Assembly (NCBI GenBank): GCA_036924285.1
Contig: JAYKYS010000017.1
Location: 725,501 to 789,500 of the forward strand
Reading direction: 5' to 3'
Length of the DNA: 64,000 nucleotides
DNA from: Asterella californica
Lineage: Eukaryota > Streptophyta > Marchantiopsida > Marchantiales > Aytoniaceae
The notes beneath the pieces were generated by a model. That model was given only the letters and a program-made list of their open reading frames with translations. It searched no databases and was not told where the DNA came from. Made by a program: the position numbers and the translations under genes. Below are positions 24,268 through 34,903 of the stretch, one piece after another (position 1 is the stretch's first letter; each line of letters starts with the position of its first letter).

Positions 24268-25751
24268 CTTACCGGGTATTGACCGTCGAGCACGCCGGTT
24301 GAGCCGGTCGAAAGCGAATCGCAGTCATCGGAGAACTGCGCGGGCACGGGTACGGTAATGCACAGTCGTTTGAGTTTAGATCATACTATCAAAGCGAGAA
24401 GAATCAAGTGCTGTTTGAAGAGAATGCGGGAGAAAGAGCATAATGCTTGGAGCTACGGCAAGAGACTCATGGTGGCGTCTAGCTTACAGGGAGGGTAGCA
24501 TAGCTGAACGTCTCCTTGATGAAAAACACGGAAATTGTAGAAACGATAATTCCATCGCTATTGCGAACGAAGAACGAACAATGCTGCTTCAGCACAGTGT
24601 AACCCTCGTTATCATAACCCGAAGTGCCATATGGGTGATCACTGTCAACAGCCTCGAATGCTCGAGGCATATCTACATCAAGTACACAGGTGCGGTCGAT
24701 GGAGTTAGAAGCAGCTTGATCATGAATCAGGACCAGGTCCTATTCATTACAAATCCGCAACCTCCATGCAACATAAGGCTGATTTATTAGTTTCGGATCA
24801 ATATTACCTGAATTTGCAAGTACAATATAGTGCTGATAGTACTATATTATAGTATCTCACTGTGCTCATTGCAATCACAGAAACTGCTATGCGTAAGAAT
24901 CATACACAGAACCAATCGTTCCGACCTCCTGCTGATGTAGCCACGAAGTAAACGATTGGATGATATGCATGCGAGTTCGAAAGATGAAAAGCATGAATGT
25001 ACATGGTCTTCTGAATGTCAAATCAGTTGGAACTGGTCGCTTGAACCTATTAAAGATCTCAAACCAGGTACATTCCTTCGATGAAAACTGAGAAAAGATA
25101 TGATCACAACAGACTAACTTCCTCGATGTGGTTACTGTGAATGCTGAAGCGCACAATATCTTTTTTATAAAAGTTTTGCCATCTCGTCGTCCAGCAAACA
25201 TTCTGTCCATCAATTTGTGAAAAAAATGTCCAAAAGAAACAGCATACAACAACCCGTACAACTAGGTTCCAACCAACCCAAGAATTAGTTTAGACATAAC
25301 AAGCACTGACAGCTTAATTCAGCACAGAGGGCCCTCCAGCAGGTTCCTGACAAAAGGACAAAAGTGGTTATATGTGTATCAAATTTACTGTGGATAGAAT
25401 ACTGCTATTACTCCTTCAGCTCCATACAAAGTCAAGAGCTTGCAAAGTCACTGTAAGAGCCAACGCGACTTGGTGGAATGATGTGAACTCACTGCCATGA
25501 AGAATTTGCCAAAGCTCGTTTGAATTGTAGAGACTTAGCTCCGGCAAGCTTCTGTGTCATCGTATGACCACTCCCAGCAAGCACTCCAGCGGTGATTGCC
25601 TACGTGAGAGTAACGTCACATTATGAACTTAATGCGCTGAAAGAAAGACCAGTGTTGAGCTCCACGGACTTGCTTCTGGCTCACTTGAACTTGCGTCTGG
25701 CTCACCAGGTAACGCCCCTACTGCAGTCGGCACCGGCGCCCCAGCCGGTCA

Positions 25752-25833
25752 AGGACTGAGGAAGTAAGTTTGAACATCGGGGGACTGAGGAGGTTCAATT
25801 GCCCATACAGGGGACTGAGGAAGTAAATTTCTG
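25752..25833 (-). repeat. Right terminal inverted repeat
   Basis: This is the inverted partner of 24,186-24,267, ending in AAATTTCTG immediately before the right copy of the 10-bp target duplication at 25,834-25,843. Confidence 0.85.
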
Positions 25834-25893
25834 ATACATTGTGTCATAATTGTCCTATACTGATCTATCCATATGACACCTACATTGATCTAA

Positions 25894-26281
25894 TGTTGGA
25901 AATAGTAGTTGGATAAGAGATGTACTCCTTCATGGATGGTTTTAGTGGATAGAATCAAATAACATTGTCGAGAAGGATCAAGAGGAATCCACATTCATCG
26001 CTGAACGAAGAGCTTTTACCTAAACCGTAATGTCTTCCGGCTTGAAGAATGCACCATATGTTGATATAGTCCCAAGCTCTAGTAGATCGATAGCTAATAT
26101 TAGCCGGAGTGGTTAGAGTAGTTACGTATAAGTAGTTAGAGGGCTAATCCATCATTAGAATTTCTCTTGTACTCACCTCCACTATATATACATGGAGAGG
26201 TTTCGTCTCTCTCATCTCATCCTTATTTTACTTACTTATCTAGTCGTTCTCTTTTCTTGGAGTATCTTCTTAGAAGTATCA
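25894..26281 (+). repeat. Putative copia 5' LTR (about 388 bp)
   Basis: Begins TGTTGGAAATAG and ends near AAGTATCA, with a TATA-like ACTATATATACATGG at 26,181-26,195 and a pyrimidine-rich tail. Copia LTRs commonly begin TGTTGG. There is no second LTR to confirm the borders. Confidence 0.5.
26183..26190 (+). promoter_or_regulatory. TATA-box-like element of the copia LTR
   Basis: TATATATA lies in the 3' third of the putative LTR, about 100 bp before the primer-binding site, which is a usual place for the U3/R promoter in copia LTRs. Confidence 0.45.
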
Positions 26282-26292
26282 ACCTTTCTATA

Positions 26293-26304
26293 TGGAATCA
26301 TAGC
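26293..26304 (+). other. Degenerate tRNA-iMet primer-binding site
   Basis: TGGAATCATAGC resembles the common plant copia primer-binding site TGGTATCAGAGC with two changes, and is followed by AGTAGAG. It marks the end of the LTR and the start of the internal region. Confidence 0.55.
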
Positions 26305-26929
26305 AGTAGAGAGCGTGTGTCCCTTGCTTGAGTAGGATGGAGTTTGTGCATGGAGAAGTACATGAGAGAGCAGCTGGAGTCATGCCTGAGGTTGAGCACC
26401 ATCCTGCTGATGCGTTCAGGTGAGACGAAATCATTTCTTTCACCACCAGAAACTTTGAACGTAATTTCGGAGGCTTAGACATTTTTTTCTCGCTGAAATC
26501 TGTCGACTAGTCTTATAAAGGCTGTCTTGTTTAGAAGGTGCGAATGTGTACTTGGTCAAATTTCAACTGATTTGGAGCTTTCCAGTGACAGATTTTCAAA
26601 CGAATCTTTTCTGACCAAAACAAATACAGGTCCGGTTTGGATTTCAAGGTATCACGTATCCATTTTTGACCTCATTTGGTCCAATTTTGACCTTTCTTGG
26701 TTAGTTCTTTCGACGTTCTCGACGTGTTTTGTACACCTACAGTTTGCGGATAAGTTCTTTTCTTCATTCTTGCTCAAGAGGAGTGTGTGGAGTTGCCGTT
26801 GTTGTGACTTGTGATGAACTCTTCATCACGAGGTGTGGGCGGACGAGTTTTCGTGGAGGTTCTCTGAGGTTTTTCGCGTACAAAATAATGCAATTTCTCA
26901 ATTATAGCTATGGCGGAGTCAGTGTCTTT

Positions 26930-27590
26930 GATCAATGGAGAAAATTGATAAGAACAACTACCAAGTGTGGAAGTTTTGGATGATGACTTTCATGCAGGGA
27001 CAAGATCTATGAGATCTTATCACTGAGGAGGAGAAAGCGCTTGATGTATCCATTTCTGACATGAAATTCAAAGAGGGGAAGAAGCGACCGTACCAAGCGA
27101 TTCACTACATCGCACTAACAGTTTTAGCGTCGATGATCGATGATCAGTCTAGAATTGTGATATGTCTAAGAAAGCTTGGGATTCACTCGTGCATTTGTTC
27201 AGTTAAGAATAGAGGCTCAGAAGTTGCAATTGCTGCAGCAGTTCAACACTATGAAGAAAAGATCGATGTGCATCAACGACTACGTGAACCATGTCAAACA
27301 ACTTGCAGATCAGTTATCTTCTATCACAATCGGGATTGATCTCATTGTCTTGATCAGGGTCATATTGCAGAGACTGCCTGTTGAGTACAAGCCGTTCATT
27401 ACTTCAATTTTGACCAAAGAACCTCTTCTGCGATTTGATAAACTTGTTCTTATGATGTTAAGAGAAGAGGTGCGCCTATCGGAGAGTACTACTTCAACGA
27501 GTCAACAAGAATTTGCCCATTTTGCAGGTTCTGGAGGATCTCGAGATAAGGATCATGGAAAAGGTGTTGGACGTGGACGGAGTCACGGAT
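26930..27590 (+). pseudogene. Copia gag remnant
   Basis: The start reads NNYQVWKFWMMTFMQGQDL in one frame, the usual copia gag opening (L-N-G-x-N-Y-x-x-W). After frame changes it continues as a long open stretch at 27,176-27,592 with DYVNHVKQLADQLSSI, then LPVEYKPFITSI, and a glycine/arginine-rich end GKGVGRGRSHG. It encodes a structural capsid protein in intact elements. A possible protease start (WVINSSTTTHMTSHREWF) follows at about 27,846. Confidence 0.7.
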
Positions 27591-28246
27591 AGCAATAACA
27601 GCAAAACCTGCAACAGGTTGGTTCTTCCAACTATCAGAGACATGCGTCTGGTTCTTACAACTACTGCAAGAAGTAAGGCCACAATGCAGATCAATGCTAC
27701 AAGCGACAAAACAATCAAAGATAACACGACAACCTAGCAAGGTAACAGCAACCAGCAAGGCTATGCAATAATTGAGTAAGTCTATTCGAAACAGTTGATG
27801 ATTACAACACATAGAGTTATACAGCTTTCGAGTCACATATTGACTGGGTGATCAACTCAAGCACCACAACTCACATGACATCTCATCGAGAGTGGTTCAG
27901 TTTACTCAAGCCTATGAAGACTCCTCAGTTTATGATGACAGAAAATGACACTAAGCACCAAATCCAGCACAAGGGTAACATTTTGCTTGACATATTCTGC
28001 TTCAACGTTTACTGATATACTAAATGTCTTGCATGTACCCATATTGACTAAACTTGTTATATATATGACAGTTGATAGAGCAAGGTCTGCAAGTGTGCTT
28101 CAATAAAGATATACGTTTTATTAAGATTCTAATAGCACTGTCATAGCTCGAGGTAGCAAGAGTGATATGCTGTTTAAACTAGATGCCTCTGCGTCTAAGT
28201 TACAAGCTACCATGTATGGACAGAGTGGTCAATAGTGTCTGATATT

Positions 28247-29160
28247 GACATCTGGCACAAGCAAATTGGGCACATGAACTTCCAGAGGCTGAAAAGCCTC
28301 TCGAGTTCTACCGTGATTACATGTCTGCACAAATTTGAATCCATTGAACCTATTGGAGTTTGTGCAGCATGTCAGTTCAGCAAGCAAGCTAGATAGCTTT
28401 TTAAGAGATCATGTAGCAAAGTGAACAAGCTCTGGGAGCTTGTTCACATTGATGTATGGATTGCTTCTCAGCCAAGTATGATCAATTTCTAGTATTTTGT
28501 GTCGTTCATTATGATCATTCGTGTTATACTTAGATCTATTTGTTGAGAAACAAGTCCTTTGCCGAAGTACTGTCAGCATTCCATACTTTCCTCAAGTTGG
28601 TGGTGAAACGGTCTGGAGAATCTATCCTCTATCTGAGATATGATAGAGGAGCTGATTTCTTTCTGGAGAGTTTGATGCATATCTAGGTGAGCATGGCATC
28701 CGACATCAGAAGACTTGCAATTACAATCCGTAGCAAAACGGGGTTGCGGAGTACAAGAATCGACACATAGCAAAAGCTGCTCGTGCTATGTTGAATGAGA
28801 AGACCATGCCTAGACCTTACTGGGCAGAAGCTGTTTCATGTGTGGTGTATCTGATGAATCGGACGTCTACAGCGGCAGTCTACAGCTAGACACCGATGGA
28901 GGTCTTCACATGCAGTAAGCTTGATTACTCTTTCCTTAAAGTTTTTTGATGTATATGTTATGTGGACATATATGATGAGAGATGTAAGAAACTAGTCCCA
29001 AAGTAGATAGATGTATCTTCCTTGGATATGCATCTGATACGAAAAGATATAGATGTTACAATCATTCGTCAAAGCAGTTCTATATCAGTAGAGATGTTGT
29101 CTTTGATGAGCTACAATCTTGGTTTGCTCTTGCACATGTCGTAGCCATCCTTGTACCTAC
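28247..29160 (+). pseudogene. Copia GAG-pre-integrase and integrase remnant
   Basis: Opens DIWHKQIGHMNFQRLKSLS and continues to GVCAACQFSKQARQ, giving the HHCC zinc-binding module. Further on, GVAEYKNRHIAKAARAML followed by PRPYWAEAV (about 28,730-28,850) is the C-terminal part of the catalytic core around the conserved Glu. Frames shift several times and stops interrupt it, including one just before the N-G-V-A-E motif. Confidence 0.8.
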
Positions 29161-29659
29161 TATAGAACCAAGGAGTCATTCCAATGTAGTACCTCATAGT
29201 AGTATGTTGAGTGTAGGATTTGGAGAAGTCATTGATTCTAGATCAAAATCAATTTCACATAGAGCTGTTATTAACGTTGGAGTCCGCGTAACACGACCTA
29301 GTAGAACTAGTGTAGTTTCTACACAAGACGAGCGAGTGCTATTACAGCATATGTTTGACTCGTCCAAATATGTGGATCTTCCACATCCTTTGGATACTTT
29401 GTCTCAGACATTGACGTCTATGTCAGATCAGTTGCAAGAGGAGGTGACTATTGCACCGATTATCTCTCGTAGATATGAACGGACAAAACATCCAGTGAGT
29501 AGGTATATGCATGAATGTTTTCTTGCTGCACATCATGCATATATGACAAATATTCTTCAGGAACATGAACCGAGTTAACTTGAGGAGGCATGCACAAAGT
29601 CCAATGGACGAGTGCTATGGAAGCTAAACTTGATGCGCTTCACCACCAACAGACTTGAG

Positions 29660-29790
29660 AGTTTGTGGACTTACCTGAGGGTAAGGAAGAGATTGGTTGT
29701 AAGTGGGTCTTCAAGGTCAAGCGCAACTCGGATGACACTGTGTGTCGATACAAGGTCAGATTGGATGATACCTCCTCTGAATATTGTCAT
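29660..29790 (+). pseudogene. Start of copia reverse transcriptase
   Basis: Reads DLPEGKEEIGCKWVFKVKRN and then VCRYKVRL, which is the conserved first block of copia RT (P-x-G-K-x-x-I-G-C-K-W-V-F-K-V-K). The similarity stops abruptly afterwards; the active-site YVDD block is absent. Confidence 0.75.
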
Positions 29791-29805
29791 TGTACAATAG
29801 TATCT

Positions 29806-30085
29806 AGAGGAGGGTGTGTGTATGTTGAAACTGTTTCGAGAGATCAGCGCATGTTTGACTACGATATTGCAGGCAGGCATACGAGTATAGCGATACTTGT
29901 CCAGTGGAGGAACAAAATGTTGTTCGTGCTACTGGTCATGTTATCTTATCACCGTCAGATACGACTCTCATTGTATGACAATATCCAAAGGAGGGTGTGT
30001 GTGCTAGAGTTGTTTGGATGGATTAGCATAGGTTTGGATACGATATTGCAGGCAGGCATACGAGTACAATGATACTTGTATGTGG
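29806..30085 (+). repeat. Direct duplication of a 100-bp segment, about 183 bp apart
   Basis: GGAGGGTGTGTGT starts both copies (29,806 and 29,989). Both continue to ACGATATTGCAGGCAGGCATACGAGTA and GATACTTGT. The purine-rich GGAGGG followed by TGTGTG could be a polypurine tract plus LTR start, but this is not established. Confidence 0.6.
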
Positions 30086-30133
30086 AGAGAGATGAGATTA
30101 TGAGACGCATCTCATTGTGTCATGTGACACTCT

Positions 30134-31376
30134 ATCGTGTCAGATTTTGCGTGAAAGATGTCCAGGAAAATGTGAGGTTCCTGGCTGTGGAGATGTAGTG
30201 TGCTGAACATAGAACAAGAAAGAGAAACACAAGCACGAAAACGAACGTCGCTATATATACCAACTCTCAAAGCATATACACTGTCGGTTCTTTCTCTTAA
30301 GAACTCAAGACTGAAAAACAAACCAGAGCAGTCTGTACTCTGTTTCAAAACCCTCTACAACGAGTCTCTAAATCTCAACCCAGACCCAAAACTATCGAAG
30401 CCTAGCTCAAAGCAAGAGAAACATCCTTTTGCTAACAAAAAGAGCTGCATCAGTACCCCACGATTCAAACCCAAGTCTAAACAACATCCAGGTACAAGCT
30501 CTTAGCTAAAGCTAGCTGCCACAAGCTGTACCTGACCAACTAGAACTCTAACAAACTCAAAAAGTTGAAAACCGTAGCGAAGGAATCAAAAAAGACTTAT
30601 ATGAGAACTTTCTCTTTTCGTCAAATTGTCTTCAGATGTCGGTAGGATCTTCTTCCTTGACTCCGTTGGTCCAGAAAACCTTCAGATCCGACTCTCGACA
30701 GTCGAGATATCATCAATTTTTAGTCGCATGTGATCGAACTTTCAAAAACTCCTCCCTGCGGCTTGAAACCGCACACACCGCCCAAGCGGATCGTCTGATA
30801 TGATATCCGTTTTCTCCGGTTGGTAGATCTAGTTACCTTGAACCTAACAAGACTCCAAACAGGTCGTTTGGAGTTCCCCTTGCAAAACCACGTAAGAAAT
30901 TTGATCATAGGATGCAAAAAACTGTCGTAAATCGACTCCCTGCTGCTCAAACTCGCCCACCACATCCAAACCAACAACCCAATCCACATACGGCCTTCTC
31001 CTATGTGTAGATGAAGACTCCCTGATCGCATAGGCACCAAGAACGAAGAGCTTGGCTCACTGGTCGCAAAGAACAACCCAACTTCAGATCACAGACGAAC
31101 AAAAATCTGACGTAAGCGCTTCCATGCGAGCCAGTTTCACTCTGAACTCCCAAACCGTCCAATGAAACTTCGTATCGTCTTCAATTTTCTGAAGAACTCG
31201 GCGTTTTGATCCCGATGGATCCAAGGACATGAAGTAGACAAAGTGCCTATGGAAAGCAGACAACGAGCTCTACTCATTGATGCGATGAAAGTGAAGATCA
31301 AAAGTTGTGCCAAAAGTCCGTAAGTTGAGGCTTAGCTTGTTTTACTCATCTTTCGAGTCTCGTAACTTCTCCACTA
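30134..31376 (+). repeat. LTR family A copy, internally deleted
   Basis: Aligns with the solo LTR at 32,886 from ATCGTGTCAGATTTTGC through CTTCTCCACTA. It lacks about 430 bp after GATGGATCCAAGGACA that the 32.9-kb and 18.9-kb copies have. Homology ends at about 31,376, where gypsy coding sequence begins. Confidence 0.75.
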
Positions 31377-31448
31377 TTCGTAGGACTCAAGACTTGTTGG
31401 AGGTTGAGTCAATGGAGATGTCGTGTGGAGATTATGCATCTGCCACAG

Positions 31449-31925
31449 TTATGTCAACAAAGAAGGATATGTATGACAACTATATAGATAGTGAGATGTG
31501 TGAAGACTATCGTCGTATTAATCGGCAGACAAAGTCCGATAAGTATGACACTTGAGGAGATCTTTGATGTAGTGGGGCAGGTGAAGGTCTTCAGTGCTTT
31601 AGACCTTCGAGCAAGGTATCATCAATTGTCAATTAGAGAAGAAGATACGTCCAAGACAACATTCAGGAGAATTGACTCTCACGACAAAGATTGTTTATAT
31701 CATGGCAATTCTTATCATTTGGATTGAAGAACGCCCCTTCTGAGTTCCAAAGGGTGATGGACAGGATCCTAGCAGGACTAGATTTTGTTTGATGTTATAT
31801 TGACGCCATCTTAGTCTATAGTGCTACAGTGGAGGAGCACGAGAGACACTTACGAGATGTGTTTGAGCGGTTGAGAGCTCATGGGTTGAAGTTACACACT
31901 AAGAAGTGCAAGTGTGTAACTTGCA
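31449..31925 (+). pseudogene. Gypsy reverse transcriptase remnant
   Basis: Reads STKKDMYDNYIDSEMCEDYR and RINRQTKSDKYD, then in the next frame EEIFDVVGQVKVFSALDLRA and RYHQLSIREED. After another shift comes APSEFQRVMDRILAGLDF and CYIDAILVYSATVEEHERHL. The catalytic loop is YIDA instead of Y-I/V-D-D, so even that residue is lost. The similarity stops after LHTKKCKC. Confidence 0.85.
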
Positions 31926-31959
31926 CTTGTGTAAGGGGGCGTCATTTCCAACTGCACAT

Positions 31960-32380
31960 TGACTGAAGTATGTTGGGACTTGGAGCATTGCTAACTCATC
32001 ATGATGATGAGGTAAAGGAGTTCATGGTGGCATATGCCAGTCGTGTCAACAATTCTGCAGAGGTGAGATACAGTTCGTATGAGAGAGAGTGTTTGGCTGC
32101 ACTGTGGACTGTTGCACACTTTTGATGTTATCTATTTGGTCTTTATCTAAACCTTTTTATTCTCATCATTGATCACTAGCCGCTCAAGTGGTTGATGAAG
32201 TATGACAAGCTTATAGAGGAGCTTGCACGATGGGCATGATCTTACAAGAGTATGACTTCTAGGTAGTGCATAGATTTGGAGTTGCAAACCTAAATGTAGA
32301 TGGTTCGAGTCGCAATCCATGCACAAGTCAGCATGATCAAACTGGAGCTTGATGCATGACGAGGTTGATGAAGAGATGGT
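31960..32380 (+). pseudogene. Gypsy RNase H remnant
   Basis: Reads SMLGLGALLTHHDDEVKEF, AYASRVNNSAEVRYSSYERE and CLAALWTVAHF, then IIDHQPLKWLMKYDKL and EELARWA. These are the D, E and D-bearing blocks of the gypsy RNase H (D-x-S, Y-x-x-x-E-x-E-x-L-A, T/I-D-H). Stops interrupt it. Confidence 0.8.
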
Positions 32381-32885
32381 GTCAAGCTGACATGCATCTG
32401 CTTTTCTTTGTGTATTGACCATGAACTCTAGTATGGAGGGCCAAGTCGTATCTTTCTCAAGTAAGAGAATAGATGATGAGTCTCTAGATCATGAGTGTGG
32501 AGATGGTGTTTCAGATCAACGAGATATTCATGATGATGTGACAATAATGGAGTATCTATGTCTTGACGTGGTGGTAGGCATAGTAAATGCCAAGGAGCGA
32601 GATCACGTCCTCCAACGAGCGACAAAATTTTGACGAGAGAGATGACATGTACTTCGAGTGTCACATCCATCCTAGAGGGCATAGTTAGTACGACATGTGG
32701 AGTTGAGACATTTTGGAGTGAAGCGTACACATAGCTTACTCCAAGGACAATATTGGTGGATGAGTATGCACATTCACGTGCAGCAGTTTGTCGCACGGCG
32801 TGTAATTTGTAATCGAGTATGAGCATTGTTTAACGCTCTTATTCCACAGTTACACCCCTTATCGAGTATGAGATTAGGTTACGGT

Positions 32886-34903
32886 ATCGTGTCGGATTTT
32901 GCGTGAAGGATGTCCAAGAAAACGCGAGGTTTCTGGCTGTGGAGATGTTGTGTGCTGAAACAGAGACAAGACAGAGAAAAACAACCACGAAAACGAACGC
33001 TGTGATATATACACTCCAAATGTATGTACACTGCCGGTTCTTTCTCCTAAGAGCACAAAACTGAGAACCAGACCAAAGCAGTCTGTAACCTGCTTCAAAA
33101 GCCTCTGAAACAGCCCTTGAATCACAACCCTGATCCAAAACCACCAAGCGTAGCTCAAAGCAAGAGAAACTTCCCTTTGCTAACAAACAGAGCCACAGCA
33201 GTATCACGCGATCCAAACCCAAGTCCAAACCACATCCATGTATAAGCTCTTAGCTAAAGCTAGCTACCACAAGCTGTATACAGCCAACCAGAACTCTAAC
33301 GAACTCAAAAGAGCAAAACCCGTAGCGAAGAAATCGAAAAAGGCCTATCTGTGAACCTCCTCCTTTCGCTGAACGGACTTCAGATGTCGATAGGGTCTCC
33401 TCCGCTGACTCCGTTAACCCAAGAATCCTTCAGATCCGACTTCCAACAGCCGAGATATCGCCGATTTTTGGTCGCAGGTGACCGAACCTTCAAAAACTCC
33501 TCCCTGTGGCTTAAAACCGCTCACACAACACAAAGGGATCGCCTAAACTGATATCCGTCTTCCCTGGCAGATAGATCTAGCTACCCTGAACCCAACAAGA
33601 CTCCAAACAAGTCGTTTGGAGTTCCCCTTGCAAAACCACGCAAGAAATTTGGTCACAGGTTGCAAAAAACTGACGTAAATCAGCTCCTTGCGGCTCAAAC
33701 TTGCTCACCACACCCAAACCAACAATCCAATTCACGTACAGTCTTCCCCTATTGAGTAGATGAAGACTCCCTGATCGCGTAGGCACCAAGAACGAAGAGC
33801 TTGGCTCACCGATCGCGAAGAACAGTCCAACCTCAGGTCGCAGGTGAACGAAAATCAGATGTAAGCGCTTCCCTACGAGCCAATTTCACTCAGAACTTCC
33901 AAACCGTCCGATGAAAACTGGTATCGTCTTCAATTTCTTGTAAAACTCGGTGTTCTGATCCCGATGGATCCAAGGACAGCAAGTTTGGACTCTGGAACAG
34001 CCCGAACGGTCCAACTCTCCTTCACAGATAACTGAAATCCCTAAATCTGCTTCCTGCGTCTCAATTTCACTTAGTACGCACTCCCCGATCCGTCTCTTCC
34101 CAAACCGTTTGAACCAGTGCGTAGCCTGCACATATCTGAACCCAACGACGCTTTGCGCGCTTGCATTGGACTCCTAAATCTCCCGAACCGTCTGTTGACA
34201 GGTCGTAGGTGCAAGCTAGCCCCTAAGCTGCCCCCTTGTTACAGTCTCTATACGTACGAAGTTCACCCTGAATTATAAGAAGCAGGCCCCTTACGTCTTT
34301 GATATAACGCCTGAAGTCCTAAATACCCAGTCAGCAAGTAACTAGAGGCCTAGCTTGATTTTGCCTTCTTTCAAATCGCATAACTTCTTCTCTGGATGTC
34401 CAAACGAAGTAAACAAGATGCCCATGGAAAGCTGACAACGAGCTCTATCCATCTATGCGATAAAAGTGAAGATCTGAAGTTGTACCAAAAGCCCGCAAGC
34501 TGGAGCCTAGCTTGTTTTCTCCATCTTTCGAGTCTTGTAACTTCTCCACTAGGCGTCCAAACAAAGTAGACAAAGTGCATATGGAATGTTGATAGGGAGC
34601 TCTATCCACTGATGCGATGAAAATGAAGATCCGAAATGGTGCCAAAAGCCCGTAAGCTGGAGCCTAGCTTGTTTTCTCCATCTTTCGAGTCCTGTAACTT
34701 CTCCACTAGGCGTCCAAACGAAGTAGACAAAGTGCCTATGGAATGCTGACAAGGAGCTCTATCCACTGATGCGATGAAAACGAAGATCCGAAATGGTGCC
34801 AAAAGTCTGTAAGCTGGGGCCTAGTTTGTCTTCTCATGAGTGACTTTGGAGTGACAAACATCGAAGTTTGAATTTTAGGTAGGAGCCGGTCCACGACACG
34901 ACA
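32886..34903 (+). repeat. Solo LTR of family A (2,018 bp) with perfect 5-bp TSD
   Basis: ACGGT occurs at 32,881-32,885 and again at 34,904-34,908, flanking a segment that begins ATCGTGTCGG and ends CACGACACGACA. Removing it and one ACGGT restores a continuous gypsy integrase frame. Subterminal TCGTGTCG and CGACACGA are inverted repeats. Other copies in this intron start at the same place. No internal coding region lies between, so it is a solo LTR, the usual product of LTR-LTR recombination. The TIR-like ends leave open another kind of element. Confidence 0.8.
34391..34840 (+). repeat. Three tandem units of 157 bp inside the solo LTR
   Basis: The segment GGCGTCCAAACGAAGTA through AAGCTGGAGCCTAGCTTG to CTTCTCCACTA is repeated three times, with starts near 34,391, 34,550 and 34,707. 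The copies are closely similar. The copy at 30.1 kb has only one such unit, so unit number varies within the family. Confidence 0.8.

Larger units (their letters stand above)
24176..25843. mobile_element. TIR DNA transposon with 10-bp target duplication
   Basis: The element is 24,186-25,833 (1,648 bp), flanked on both sides by ATACATTGTG. Its ends begin CAGAAATTTACTTCCTCAGT in inverted orientation and match over about 82 bp with two mismatches. A 9-11-bp duplication with long TIRs is typical of Mutator-like elements, but the CAG terminus and the absence of a recognisable transposase leave the superfamily open. Internal ORFs (24,443-24,790 plus, 24,887-25,261 minus) are short and unfamiliar, so it is probably non-autonomous. 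The near-perfect TIRs and perfect TSD suggest a young insertion relative to its surroundings. Confidence 0.85.
25894..30090 (+). mobile_element. Ty1/copia retrotransposon, 3'-truncated
   Basis: A putative 5' LTR and tRNA-Met-type primer site are followed by gag, a GAG-pre-integrase/integrase region and the first part of reverse transcriptase, the Ty1/copia domain order. The pol breaks at about 29,790 before the RT catalytic motif, and no 3' LTR copy is recognisable. Stops and frameshifts are common. It lies in the DRC7 intron on the opposite strand to the gene. Confidence 0.8.

Noticed and set aside
24443..25261. Internal ORFs of the TIR element as a transposase
   Set aside because: They are short, on both strands, and lack a DDE, zinc-finger or helicase motif that I could recognise.
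34371..34802. Four similar minus-strand ORFs containing HFVYFVWTPSGEV-like peptides
   Set aside because: They are produced by the 157-bp tandem units of the solo LTR, not by a gene family.
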